From Micropterix aruncella (lineage: Eukaryota; Arthropoda; Insecta; Lepidoptera; Micropterigidae), in contig OX155973.1 in the NCBI GenBank assembly GCA_944548615.1, positions 3,691,921 through 3,755,920 of the forward strand: DNA of 64,000 bases, read 5' to 3'. The notes beneath the pieces are model-generated. The model worked only from the letters and a program-made list of their open reading frames with translations. It made no database searches and was not told the origin of the DNA. Both the position numbers and the translations under genes were made by a program. Shown one piece after another: positions 43,774-53,939 of this stretch. Position 1 is the stretch's first letter, and every line of letters starts with the position of its first letter.

Positions 43774-44516
43774 TCTATACTAATATTATAAAGAGGTAAA
43801 GTTTGTGACGTTGTAGGAAGTAATCTCTGGATCTACTGAACCGATTTTGAAAATTCTTTTACCAATAGAAATCCACGTTATTTGAGAGTGTCATAGGCTA
43901 TATATTAATCCGATAAATGAAAAGACTTTTTCGTGGTAGTCGGATTTGCAAAGTAAGTCGGAGAATAAGCGGTCGAACGAAAACGTTTCTAACTAAGGCT
44001 GCCTTAACGATGAGAGATATATGATTAAGTTCTAGAGAAAAGTTGTAGAGCATGATAATGCCTACAAAAAAGTCAGTGGCAGCATATGCCTAACTTTTAT
44101 ATTTAAGTCACAAAAAGTAGTATTATATATTAAAAAATAATTTAAATCGTTAGGTCATGTTTATTGGTCATATTATCAACAATTATGAATTCTTATCAAA
44201 ATAAGTAAATTTAACGTCTCAAGTGTTTAAAACAAAAGACTTTTCCCTTTTACTGCATATAATTTCCCTATTACTGCATAAATAGTTGAAGAGATAATAC
44301 GCTCACAAATAAGACACTCACAAGAAGACACTCACAAATAACGTATTATAGTCAAATTGGCATGCAAATACATACATACATATGTAGTAAAAATATAACC
44401 CTTCTTTTGGCAGTCAGGAAATAAATCACAGCACTCAGTACTAACCGAACCACACTCATAATTTCATCACAGGTAAAAAGTTTTACCGCCGAACGAAGTG
44501 GGCACGGGTCAGCTAG
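43774..44516 (+). mobile_element. Non-autonomous Helitron, copy C (743 bp)
   Basis: TCTATACTAATATTATAAAG start, GGGCACGGGTCAGCTAG end, between A and T. Interior closely follows copy A, including TTTCGTGGTAGTCGGATTTG and CAGTCAGGAAATAAATC. Confidence 0.93.
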
Positions 44517-44519
44517 TAT

Positions 44520-44690
44520 TCTATATTTCCCTCATCTGATTTCGTCTTAACAACGCATCTGTGTATCAAATTTTAGGTCTATAAGTCCAATATTTCTAAA
44601 TTGATATATGACTAGTGCGCCCCCTGGTGGATCGATTTCAATTACAACCTTTTCAACTCTTGCCGTGAACAAAATTGGTGATGGCAACCC
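44520..44690 (+). mobile_element. Family S fragment (S9)
   Basis: AACGCATCTGTGTATCAAAT, ATATATGACTAGTGCGCCCC and CTGGTGGATCGATTTCAATT. Confidence 0.6.
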
Positions 44691-44937
44691 TACAAATACT
44701 GCACATACGTATTTCCGAGGAAGAAAATTATCAAGAACGGAACCGTATGCGGCTCGTCGCAGCTCTCTTGTTGGTAGTCGCTTGGTTAGATGCTGAAAGC
44801 AAAGCCTTTGAAAGTTCGCGGGCTGACTAAAAGTTTCCGCGAAACTTTCTCAGGCGTTATCTGAATGCGATTTTCACACAAATAGCAGTTTCTGCACTAC
44901 TTTAATGTCGTTACTAAAAGGTATGTATATACAACTA

Positions 44938-46221
44938 GAACTGTCGACTACAACGGGCGAACCCGTCTCCTCGGGAAGTTTTAACGATATTAGATCGTTA
45001 TGTCTCCCGTGAGGTGAGCGCAGAAGACTTAGGACGAAAACAGCCCACCGTCTAGTTACGCCACACGCCCGTAAGAAATCAACGCCTTACCGCGAGATAA
45101 CCAGGTTAATAACCCAGCGGGCTGACACTCGCGCCCTTACTACCATTTGCAAACAGATTACTCCGGTCTCCCTACTGGGACAGGTTCGAGGTCGCTTGCG
45201 CGGTTCTCTCACTTATGTAACGGAGATACGGTGTCTACCGAATCTATCGCGGACTACGGAATCCTTTGCCCGGCTCTTCACCCGGTATCGGGTAGCCGAT
45301 TGGTCGTTTCAAGAGCGGTTGCCGTAAGTTAAACAACTACCCTCGCTCTATAGAAGACAGTTACTGTTTCCACTGGGTCAACCACTACTGGGAGCTAATG
45401 GGCCCATCATGAGGTGGCCACGATGACCCATGTGTTCAGGGTCGGTCACACTCACGGGTCAACACCCATCCGATGGCCTCCACGCATGAGGTGCGAACCT
45501 GGGTAGGACACTGAGTCAACCAGTCTCCCCTGGGAATCAAACCTCTGGCGCTCCTGGACGGTCTGCGCACCGAGCGGCGCAAGCCAATCGACTGTGCTCT
45601 CCGACTAACAGTCGGGGGAGTCTGGGAACTGTATTGTTTCCTACAGAGCGGGGATGGTTGCGTACCTTATGGCGACTGCTCTTGAATTGACCATTGGCCA
45701 TCCGATCCCGGTTCAGAGTCGGGCAAAGGACGCCTTGGTCCGCGATAGATTCGGTGCACACCGTTTCACCGCTTCGTAAGGGAGAGGACCGCGCAAGCGA
45801 CCTCGAACTCGGAACCAATCGAGAGACCGGAGAAATCTGGTCACAATTGGAAGTGAGGGCGCGAGTATCTCGAGCCCGCCGGGTTTATTCCTGGCTCACT
45901 CGCGGTAAGGCGTTGGACTCTCACGGGTTGTGACGTAGCTGGACTTAGGATTGTACTGTCCAAAGTGTTCTACGTTCACTGCAGGGCGACAGAACGACTA
46001 ATCGTTAAAACGTCCTGTGGTGACGGGCTCGCCCGTTGTAGTCGACACCGCAAGATGAGTTACTGTTTCCAGGCTGTCGGTCAGAATGCACAATCGCTTG
46101 GCTAACGCCGCACGATGCGTAAACTGCTTGAGGTCGACTCCTGAGGAAAACTGGCCTGCAGGCCAGAGTCCTACCATGGCTCGCACTTCTGCGTGGAGGC
46201 AGCCGAATGGGTGTTGAAAGA
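44938..46221 (-). mobile_element. Family R element R-9, split by R-10
   Basis: 44938-45372: AACTGTCGACTACAACGGGC through AATCTATCGCGGACTACGG to CAGTTACTGTTTCCA. 46058-46221 resumes with AGTTACTGTTTCCAGGCTG and ends at GCCGAATGGGTGTTGA, so the RNA 5' ~100 bases are missing. Confidence 0.9.
45373..46057 (+). mobile_element. Family R element R-10, full length, nested in R-9 (685 bp)
   Basis: Opposite orientation to R-9. From CTGGGTCAACCACTACTGGG and GGGAGCTAATGGGCCC to TTGTAGTCGACACCGCAAG plus ATG. Flanked by AGTTACTGTTTCCA at 45359-45372 and 46058-46071, a perfect 14-bp TSD of R sequence. The first 17 bases before GGGAGCTAAT are not found in other copies and may be added or co-copied. Confidence 0.94.
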
Positions 46222-46299
46222 ATGAACTGAAGAATGGGTGTTGAAGAATGTAGAAAGAAGAAATGTTCATATACTTGGTCTCCTCTATCATGTCCTCTC

Positions 46300-46565
46300 C
46301 CAATCAATACTATCCTATCTCCACGAGCTTTTCAAAGCATTCAGTTCTAACGGTCTCGTACTTTGGTCAGCCTCTGTCAATTTACTTAAAATTCACTGTC
46401 ATTATACTTATTTCTAATCCTAATCTTCCTGTGTCCATCGTGCAAAACTGTGGAACGATGTCCCAGCAAATATAGGAAACTCGCCTTCTTCAGAATCATT
46501 CAAGACTCACTTCAAAAATTACTACCTTTCTAAGCAACCGGTTTTTCCCTTTCTCTTCCATTTTC
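46300..46565 (+). mobile_element. LINE 3' end, CR1-like
   Basis: Frame reading gives VHRAKLWNDVPANIGNSP and ESFKTHFKNYYLSKQP (about 46434-46540), the 'LWN.LP..I...S...FK' end of CR1-like polymerases. Confidence 0.7.
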
Positions 46566-46577
46566 CACACCTCGAGC

Positions 46578-47935
46578 ATTTTTTAAAAATTTATTTATTG
46601 AGTGGGGCTTTTTTAAGGTCTTTATGAGCCTTGTAACACTGCGACCATTGCTGATCTATTGTGTTCGCCACCTACTATAGTTTTGCGCTAAGCCTCGTGT
46701 CATTGATGTCTTGCCTATAAGTTTCTTCGTATGGTATAAAATTCTGCTTGACAACAACGAAAACGGTTCGTTACGAATACCTGCCGATCATGTACACAGA
46801 ACTCGGCTACGTGAAAAGGGGTATTTGAAATATAACAAGCAAAACAATTATTACGGCGATAGAACTCTTGAATTCATTGTTCCAAAATTATTCAATCACT
46901 TTTCTATAAAATTAGACAACTCAATCAGCAAATACTTACTAAAGAAAACATTGAAACTTATACTACTAAGCAACCTAAATAATGACTTACCCAGGCGAGC
47001 TAATTGAAATAATTTAAATATTATGTAATATAAATACTATAATAGAGAAATTAAAAACTATATTAGTGTAAATTAGCATAAATATGTAAAAGCAGTAGCA
47101 TAACTGTAACAAGTAAAAATTCTATTAGAGTAGAATAATTATGGTAAACCAAGCTAATTAAGATAAGTTAGGTTAGGTTAGGGCATAAGTATAGATATCT
47201 GGTATGAATCAATTTATTAGTGTAATCATTTGTTATTGTAATTGTAAACAAAGTAAGTATACCAGGATAATTAGTATAGGTTAGGTTAGATTAGTAAGTA
47301 GGCATATTAATTTACTGGAAAAGAATATTTATAAGTGTATATTAAGCTAGTTATGATAGGAGATATAGGTTAGAATAGGTTAGGTTAGGAAGTCAATGCA
47401 TCTACTTAACGTAAAAAGTTATAATAGTTAATAAAAGTATAATAGGTAATAGATAATATAAGTCAGAATTATAAACACATTATTGTTAGTTACCCACTGA
47501 AAAGGCACTAGCCTTAGTGGGGAACTGTGACATGTAATTTGTATCTTTTTTTATGAATAAAGACTACTACCAAAAAAAAAAAATTCAGAACCGCAGCAGG
47601 CTTTTGGCGCCAGATTGTTTTACCTCCTCAGGTTGGAGGTAGTGGCCACCCAAGTGGGTGTATCTTTTACGCATCAGCGGGCCACACTCGCACATGAGGT
47701 TCTGGGGAGTTTCCTCTGCCCCTTGGTAGAACCTGCACATTTTTGTGTCTCTGAGCTTGAGGTTGAACATGTGTTTGTTCAGGCCACAATGCCCTGTGAG
47801 CGCCCTCACCAGTATGCGTAGATTGTTCCTATTTAGCGATAATGCCTCACGGGCTGTCTTACGGTCGTAAGCCTTGATTAACACTTTGGAATGATTCAAC
47901 TCTAGCGTGTTGTTCCAGTGGTTGAATTCTACCTC
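46578..47935 (-). mobile_element. LOA-like LINE 3' end, split by LINE J4
   Basis: 46578-46703 is the 3' UTR and last codons (minus strand). 47583-47935 continues with RILVRALTGHCGLNKHMFNL, CRFYQGAEETPQNLMCECG and the QSGAKSLLRF end. The knuckle has lost one Cys (CRFY) and its His (Q-N). 5'-truncated at HWNNTLELNHSK. Confidence 0.9.
46704..47580 (+). mobile_element. LINE J4 3' end inserted in the LOA-like LINE
   Basis: The frame to 47007 reads HRTRLREKGYLKYNKQNNYY, GDRTLEFIVPKLFNHFSIKL and YLLKKTLKLILLSN, a LINE C-terminus. The 3' UTR is long, has three GGTTAGGTTAG clusters, and ends in AATAAAGACTACTACC plus poly(A). The LOA-like sequence continues directly on both sides (GTGTCATT / ATTCAGAACC). 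Confidence 0.85.
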
Positions 47936-48512
47936 GGGTATTCTTAAATATAGTAGTTTGTAGTTTATGGTGACAAAATTGCTTATTTCCACAACGCGCG
48001 CAAGTATCACTACACTGTGATTAGGTTAGTTGTAAGATATTGTCATGTGGCAATAAGCTCGCCTGTTCTAATTTTAAAATGCAAATAAATAATTTATTAT
48101 TAATATTATTAAAACAGCGATACAGCGCGCAAACATGAAAAGGAGTACGGTATTTATATAGTTTTGAGGAATTTAGCAGACTAAAAGATCGAAAAAAAGA
48201 AAATAAGAGCGATTCAAAATAAGTACCAAGCAGAACTAAAAGAACCAAGAGAACGGGACGGTACTTTAATGTTTAACTACACGCGCAAGACTCAAGACCT
48301 CAGACGGCAGCATTGATTTTACAGCGCATTAGATAACTCAATGTCGTACAACAATTTGTCTACCAGAATTTTACTAGGAAACGCAACATGTAGATGGCGC
48401 TTATAATTGCAATAAAAGATTAATCTTCTATTAGTATGTTCAATATGGCGATTTTCATGGTATTACAGTATGGCGGCGCATTGTAGATGGCGCTTTACAC
48501 GCATATAAAGTA
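47936..48512. other. No gene seen
   Basis: CAATATGGCGATTTTCATGG and GGTATTACAGTATGG (48438-48475) match, inverted, the short repeat near 23922-23955. No ORF with a motif. Confidence 0.45.
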
Positions 48513-49245
48513 CTAGCTGACCCGTGCCCACGTCGTTGGGCGGTAAAACTTTTTACCTGTGATGAAATTATGAGTGCGGTTCGGTTAGTACTGAGTGCTA
48601 TGATTTATTTCCTGACAGCCAAAAGAAGGGTTATATTTTTACTGCATATGTATTTGCATTCCAATTTGACTATAATACCGTTATTTGTGAGTGTCTTCTT
48701 GTGAGTGTCTTATTTGTGAGCGTATTATCTCTTTAACTATTTATGCAATAAAAGGGAAATTATATGCAGTAAAAAGGAAAAGTCTTTCGTTTTAAACACT
48801 TAAGACGATAAATTTACTTATTTTGATAAGAATTCATAATTTTTGATAATATGACCAATAAACATGACCTAACGATTTAAATTATTTTTTTATATAAAAT
48901 ACTACTTTTTGTGACTTAAATATAAAAGTTACACATATGCTGTCGCTGACTTTTTTGTAGGCATTATCAAGCTCTACAACATTTCTCTAGAACTTCATAA
49001 ATCTCTCATCGTTAAGGCAGCGTTAGTTAGAAACGTTTTCGTTCGACCGCTTATTCTCCGACTTACTTTGCAAATCCGACTACCGCGAAAAAGTCTTTTC
49101 ATTTTTCGGATTAATATATAGCGTATGACACTCACAACTAACGTGGCTTTCTATGGGTAAAAGAATGTTTAAAATCGGTTCAGTAGATCCAGAGATTACT
49201 TCCTACAACGTCACAAACTTTACTTCTTTATAATATTAGTATAGA
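48513..49245 (-). mobile_element. Non-autonomous Helitron, copy D (733 bp)
   Basis: Reversed 3' end CTAGCTGACCCGTGCCCACG at the left with a perfect GCCCA/TGGGC hairpin, reversed 5' end TATAATATTAGTATAGA at the right. A small internal duplication of AAAAGGGAAA-type words lies near 48748-48782. Confidence 0.93.
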
Positions 49246-49289
49246 TAAAATAATAACATAATAACAAACGAATCATATGTCTTATTATT

Positions 49290-50500
49290 TTAATATTTAC
49301 ATAAAGATGTCAATTTTTCATTTGATATACAGGTTTAATACGTAATAATTACGCACTTTAATGTTCAGATAGAATAATAGACGACATTATACCACTATTT
49401 CGTGAACTAAAGATCCCCACCGTTTATACCATACTTATTCACGAAAGCCTGTGCGAATTCTATAAAAATAAAGGAAAGCACCAAACTCTTGCCCACATAC
49501 ATTCCCACAATACAAGGCACAAATCGATGTATACTCATAATTCTATACCTGCAACATCACAATTTCAAAGGACAACTCAATACAGAAGCATAACATTTTA
49601 TAACAGGTTACCAGATGAATTAAAAAATATACAAACATATACACTATTCAAAAAACTTACCAAGGAATTTTTACTGCAAAAATGTTTATATGGCACGGAC
49701 TTTTAAAATTTTATATTCACAATTGACTACTTGTTTATTTTATTTATTTATTTTTTTTTTTTTTTTTTTTTAACTTCCATTTTAATCCTATTCTGAACAC
49801 TTCATTTTATAGACAATTTACTTGATTATGTAACATGACTTAGGAATTATTGCTTTTATTTTTATATTTTTATTCTGATTATTATTTGATGCTTTCCAAA
49901 TTGGACTCCTTGATTATTATTATTATTATTGTTTTTTTTTATTTAAAGATTTATACTTTTTTATTTTTTTATTTTTGCATTTGGTATTTCTATTTTTGAT
50001 ATTTCTAAATGATCTTTTTAATATTTAGACAATGTAATGGTTGATTTTGTATAGTTTATTGACTTTCAGATTTCTAACGTGATTTAATTTTATTTTTGCC
50101 AGATACCTATATGATATGTTTAAAATATGAATATTATAAAAAATGTATTTATTAATTGTAAGTTCTATACCCTTACCGGGTTTTTTGGAATAAATAAACT
50201 TTGAACTTTGAACTTATATTTCTCCGTATTATTTCTGTGATGTATTCAGGCTATTTAAAATTCGATAGATGACACTAATAATTGAATGTTAATATTATTA
50301 TCAATTAATTTATTGTTTTTCTTGTAATCAATCAGTACTTTATTAACGTACTGATTGTTTATTATAAGTGTTATTATAAATGACCAAATAAATTACTATT
50401 ATTTTCGTCGGACAAAGCTGACAGCGCCATCTGTATGTCGCCGGCGCAGTAGTTTTCTAAACGTACTATGGCATTGAGCAATGTAATGCCCTATATATTT
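49290..50500 (+). repeat. Family U repeat (U2), split by LINE J5
   Basis: AAAGATGTCAATTTTTCATT, GATATACAGGTTTAATACG to the left; CGATAGATGACACTAATAAT, AAATAAATTACTATTATTTT, CTGTATGTCGCCGGCGCAG and CGTACTATGGCATTGAGCAA to the right of J5. Same order as in U1. Confidence 0.78.
49383..50216 (+). mobile_element. LINE J5 3' end inserted in U2
   Basis: 108 codons without ATG lead to the stop at 49706: IPTVYTILIHESLCEFYKNK, HIHSHNTRHKSMYTH, YRSITFYNRLPDELKN and LFKKLTKEFLL. HNTR plus 'FYN.LP..LK' is the standard C-terminal signature of jockey/CR1-type LINEs. A long T-rich 3' UTR ends with the (TTTGAAC)n tail at 50195-50216. Confidence 0.85.
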
Positions 50501-51769
50501 AATGCTTATGTCAGTCCGATAACACACAAAACGTCCCGTTATTTACACGACTGCCCAGCAAAAAGTAGTATATAACAGCACTATAACTTCTAAACGCTCA
50601 AAACGATTTAGCAATAAGTGCCATGGTATTGTTAGAAACGTTATGTCATCCCGAGTGTCATAGGGTACCTTAACTGTCAAAATATCAAGTAAATAGTTGT
50701 AAAAATGTCCAAATCTCCAAATGTCAATACATTAACAGTGTGTGAAGTGTCAGTGTCAATAAATTGAAGGTGTGTGAGTACATTCCGAAAATATAAATGT
50801 ACATATATATAAATGGATAAATATATAAACAACACATATTTTATCAAAAACCGTAATAATAATAATTATTAATACATTAACAGTAGCTCACTCTATGTAA
50901 CGACAGTCGTGTTTTTTTATTCCTTTTTATATTTGATTATTTTTGATTATTCCTTGATTTTGTTTTTTTTCTTTATTTTTTATATTATTGGGGAATTATT
51001 TTTATTAATTGTTTTCTACTGTTACATTTTAAATTATATACATTTCGTATTTATAGGCGGATTTTTTATTATTCCTTGATTTTGATTTTTTTCTTTATTT
51101 TTTATATTATTGGTGTATTATTTTTATTAATTGTCTTCTACTGTTAGTTCTACTTATCCGGTCTGTTTTGATTTTTTCATGTTAAACCAGTGAAATAATT
51201 ACATTTTTTAATAAGATATTATAATTAGCAGATAAGTAAATTTAGCAGATAAGTAAATTTGTCAATCTGTTTTAAACAGGTAATCGTGAGAGACATAGAT
51301 TTACGCATTATCACCATAAATGTACCACCACAATTTCGGTCAATAAATATATTTCTATTTCTGTATTGTGAGGATTTTTTAAGGGCGAGGTTGCGAATTA
51401 AATGCGGGCGAAGTCGCTGGTAGAAGTAATAACATAAAATGTAAAACTGAAACTGAAAAATAAAATGTATTTTTGTTTTGTTTCAGGTGAAATTCGGATG
51501 GTCGATAACTTGAAGTGGTATGTACTTATATATTCTTATTCATACTCATGAAGTACTCATATCAACGATATATATACGACGATTGATAATGTAACCCGCT
51601 GCTAAATTATCCAGTCAGATTATCGACGAGCTTACTAGGCCTAAATGTATGAAAATAAGAACAGCCTATCGTCTTTTTTTGTTAAAATGTATGCAGAAAT
51701 ATCCCCACTACGATTTGATTTGTTCGTCATTCGAATGAACTGATTTTTATTAACTGATACCGGACTCTA
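50501..51769. other. AT-rich stretch with a ~79-bp direct duplication
   Basis: 50948-51026 and 51069-51146 are near-identical (ATTCCTTGATTTTG, TTCTTTATTTTTTATATTAT, ATTTTTATTAATTG). No ORF, no element ends recognised. Confidence 0.6.
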
Positions 51770-51985
51770 TCCCTGGTCACAGTAGTGGCTTTTACTCATT
51801 CTCTTTCACCGTGCATGAAGCCCGTCTTTGAAATGCTTTGCCGAAAATGTGAGATTAAGACTCAGAGAGCATTTGAAATCTTCGACATAAGTTCCCTTTC
51901 CCTTCCCATTCTCCTCCTTTTTCCAAACTGTATGTATTTATTTATATAATTCATTTTACATATCTAAGGTTACATAAGGATAAAT
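51770..51985 (+). mobile_element. CR1/L2-like LINE 3' fragment
   Basis: CTATCCCTGGTCACAGTAG, TCTCTTTCACCGTGCATGAA and GCCCGTCTTTGAAATGC match, in the sense direction, the minus-strand LINE at 21025-21200. One deletion has removed part of the ARLWNALPKNVRT segment. Confidence 0.78.
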
Positions 51986-52017
51986 AGTTACTTTCTAGTA
52001 AATAAAACGACAACTTG

Positions 52018-52686
52018 GGTTGTCGACTACAGCGGGCGAGCCCGTCACCTCAGGAAGTTTTAACGATTAGTCGTTCTATCTTCCTGGAGTGAGCGCAGAA
52101 GATTTGAGGACAAAACAGTCCACCGTCTAGCTACGCCACAAGCCCGTAAGAGGCCAACGCCTTAACCGCGAGATAGCCAGGAATGTTAGCTGGCGGGCCG
52201 ACACTCACGCCCTTACTTCCAATTGTGACCAGATTACTCCGGTCTCTCGATTGGTTACGAGTTCGAGGTCGCTTGCGCGGTCCTCTCCCTTACGAAGCGG
52301 TGAAACGGTGTATATCGAATCTATCGCGGACCACAGCGTCCTTTGCCCGGCTGTTCACCCAGGATCGGATGGCCGATGGTCATTTCAAGAGTAGTCGCCG
52401 TAAGGTCAGCAACCACCCCCGCTCTATAGGAAACAGTACCTACTGCTTCCAGACTCCCCCGAGTCAGAGTGCACAGTCGATTGGCTTACGCCGCACGGTG
52501 CGCAGACCGTCCAGGAGTGCCAGAAGGTTGATTCCTAGGGGAAACTGACCATACATAAGGCCAGAGTCCTACCCAGGCTCGCACTTCATGCGTGGAGGCC
52601 GTCGGATAGGTGTTGACCCGTGAGTATGACCAACCCTGAACAGAATGGGTCTTCGTGGCCAACTCAGCAAGAGCGTATTAACTCCC
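52018..52686 (-). mobile_element. Family R element R-11, full length (669 bp)
   Basis: Window orientation from GGTTGTCGACTACAGCGGGC to GAGCGTATTAACTCCC. Imperfect TSD AAAACGACAACTTG (52004-52017) versus AAAAGCGACAAGTTG (about 52690-52704). A 121-codon ORF across it has no motif. Confidence 0.9.
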
Positions 52687-52704
52687 AAAAAAAGCGACAA
52701 GTTG

Positions 52705-53207
52705 AATCATCCTAATCCTATGCAACCCGAGACACGTCACACATCTAACTAGGCTTACGCCTGTGCCTAGATGGAGTAATGCTGACGCCACGCATTCTAC
52801 CATTTGTTTCGAGTTCTTTATTGCATCCACTGTCTACTGATGAATTTTCAGCTTTTTCAAAACACTTTAGGGGTACTAAATAAAATTACACTTTTCCTAG
52901 CAGGCCAGCTCTAGGTGTCAAGGAGTCTATCGTGCTGATTTTACCCCAGAATTCTACTCCCAAAATACTGTCTGATCTGAAAGTTTCAGCTTTTTACAAA
53001 ACTCATGCACTTTTTTTGGCGCTGCCTCTTATTTTTTATTTTTTTTGGGAAACAGACAGTACAAACAGGACAAAATTTAACAAACAAAAACTATTTGTAT
53101 GTTCCACCTAATAAACGGTCATACAGTGCGCTATGCTATATAAAGAAAATCTTGAAAGAAAGTCTATGATGGGTTCGATTCCGGCCGCTGAATTCCATGG
53201 CAGCTCC
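52705..53207. other. No gene; tRNA-like T-arm word
   Basis: GATGGGTTCGATTCCGGCC at 53164-53182 is a good box-B/T-arm match, but no A box or cloverleaf lies upstream. The following GAATTCCATGGCAGCTCCG also occurs inverted at 18943-18967, so it is part of a repeat, perhaps a SINE-like one. Confidence 0.4.
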
Positions 53208-53939
53208 GTTTATTTATTTATTTCCCAAAACATGTTAATTATTTTCTAGGCTATTTAACTATTATTCTACTATAGGCTATTATTATAATTCTACTATTAA
53301 TAGTATTATATTACTGTACTCCATTACTATTACTATCACTATTATTCCAATATATAGACTATTATTCTAGACTATAGCGAACGAGACTGAGAAATACGTT
53401 AGAGCGTAATATTAAACGATTATACTTACATATATCTAATGATTATCTAACCTTTCTTATTATACTACTTACTACTTTTTAACCATTTTAATACTACATA
53501 CTACATATTTATCTAATTACTTGATTGCTTAGAAATGCCATTACCGTACTTTGCAGCTGTGCTAAGTTCACCGTCCAAATATCCAATTCTGGCTCAGCCG
53601 AACATAGTGCATTTAGGGTACGAAGCGTCCGCACCGTGAAGCAGTGTTAAACGATGTTAGTACTAGCTCGCGGTAACGCGAACAATACATGAGTCCTAGC
53701 ACGGTAGTAATTGGCGGGTACAAACAGACGATTCTTCTAAGGATGGTCGGATTATCAACGAACCCCCTAAGCAGTTTATATATGTGGCAGATTGACAGCC
53801 AATCTCTTCTTACGGTTAGTGAGTTGTACCCAACCATCCCCAGAATAAATGCCATGGGATATAAAAAGGGATAATAATATCCATGCTGTTTAAAGTACAG
53901 GAACCTCAGAAAGCGTTTCTGTATCTATTTATTGTTTAA

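Noticed and set aside
47150..47400. Interstitial telomere array
   Set aside because: Only isolated runs of two to three TTAGG-like units within a LINE UTR, not a tandem array.
53164..53182. tRNA gene
   Set aside because: Only a T-arm-like word; no acceptor pairing, D-arm or anticodon arm can be built around it.
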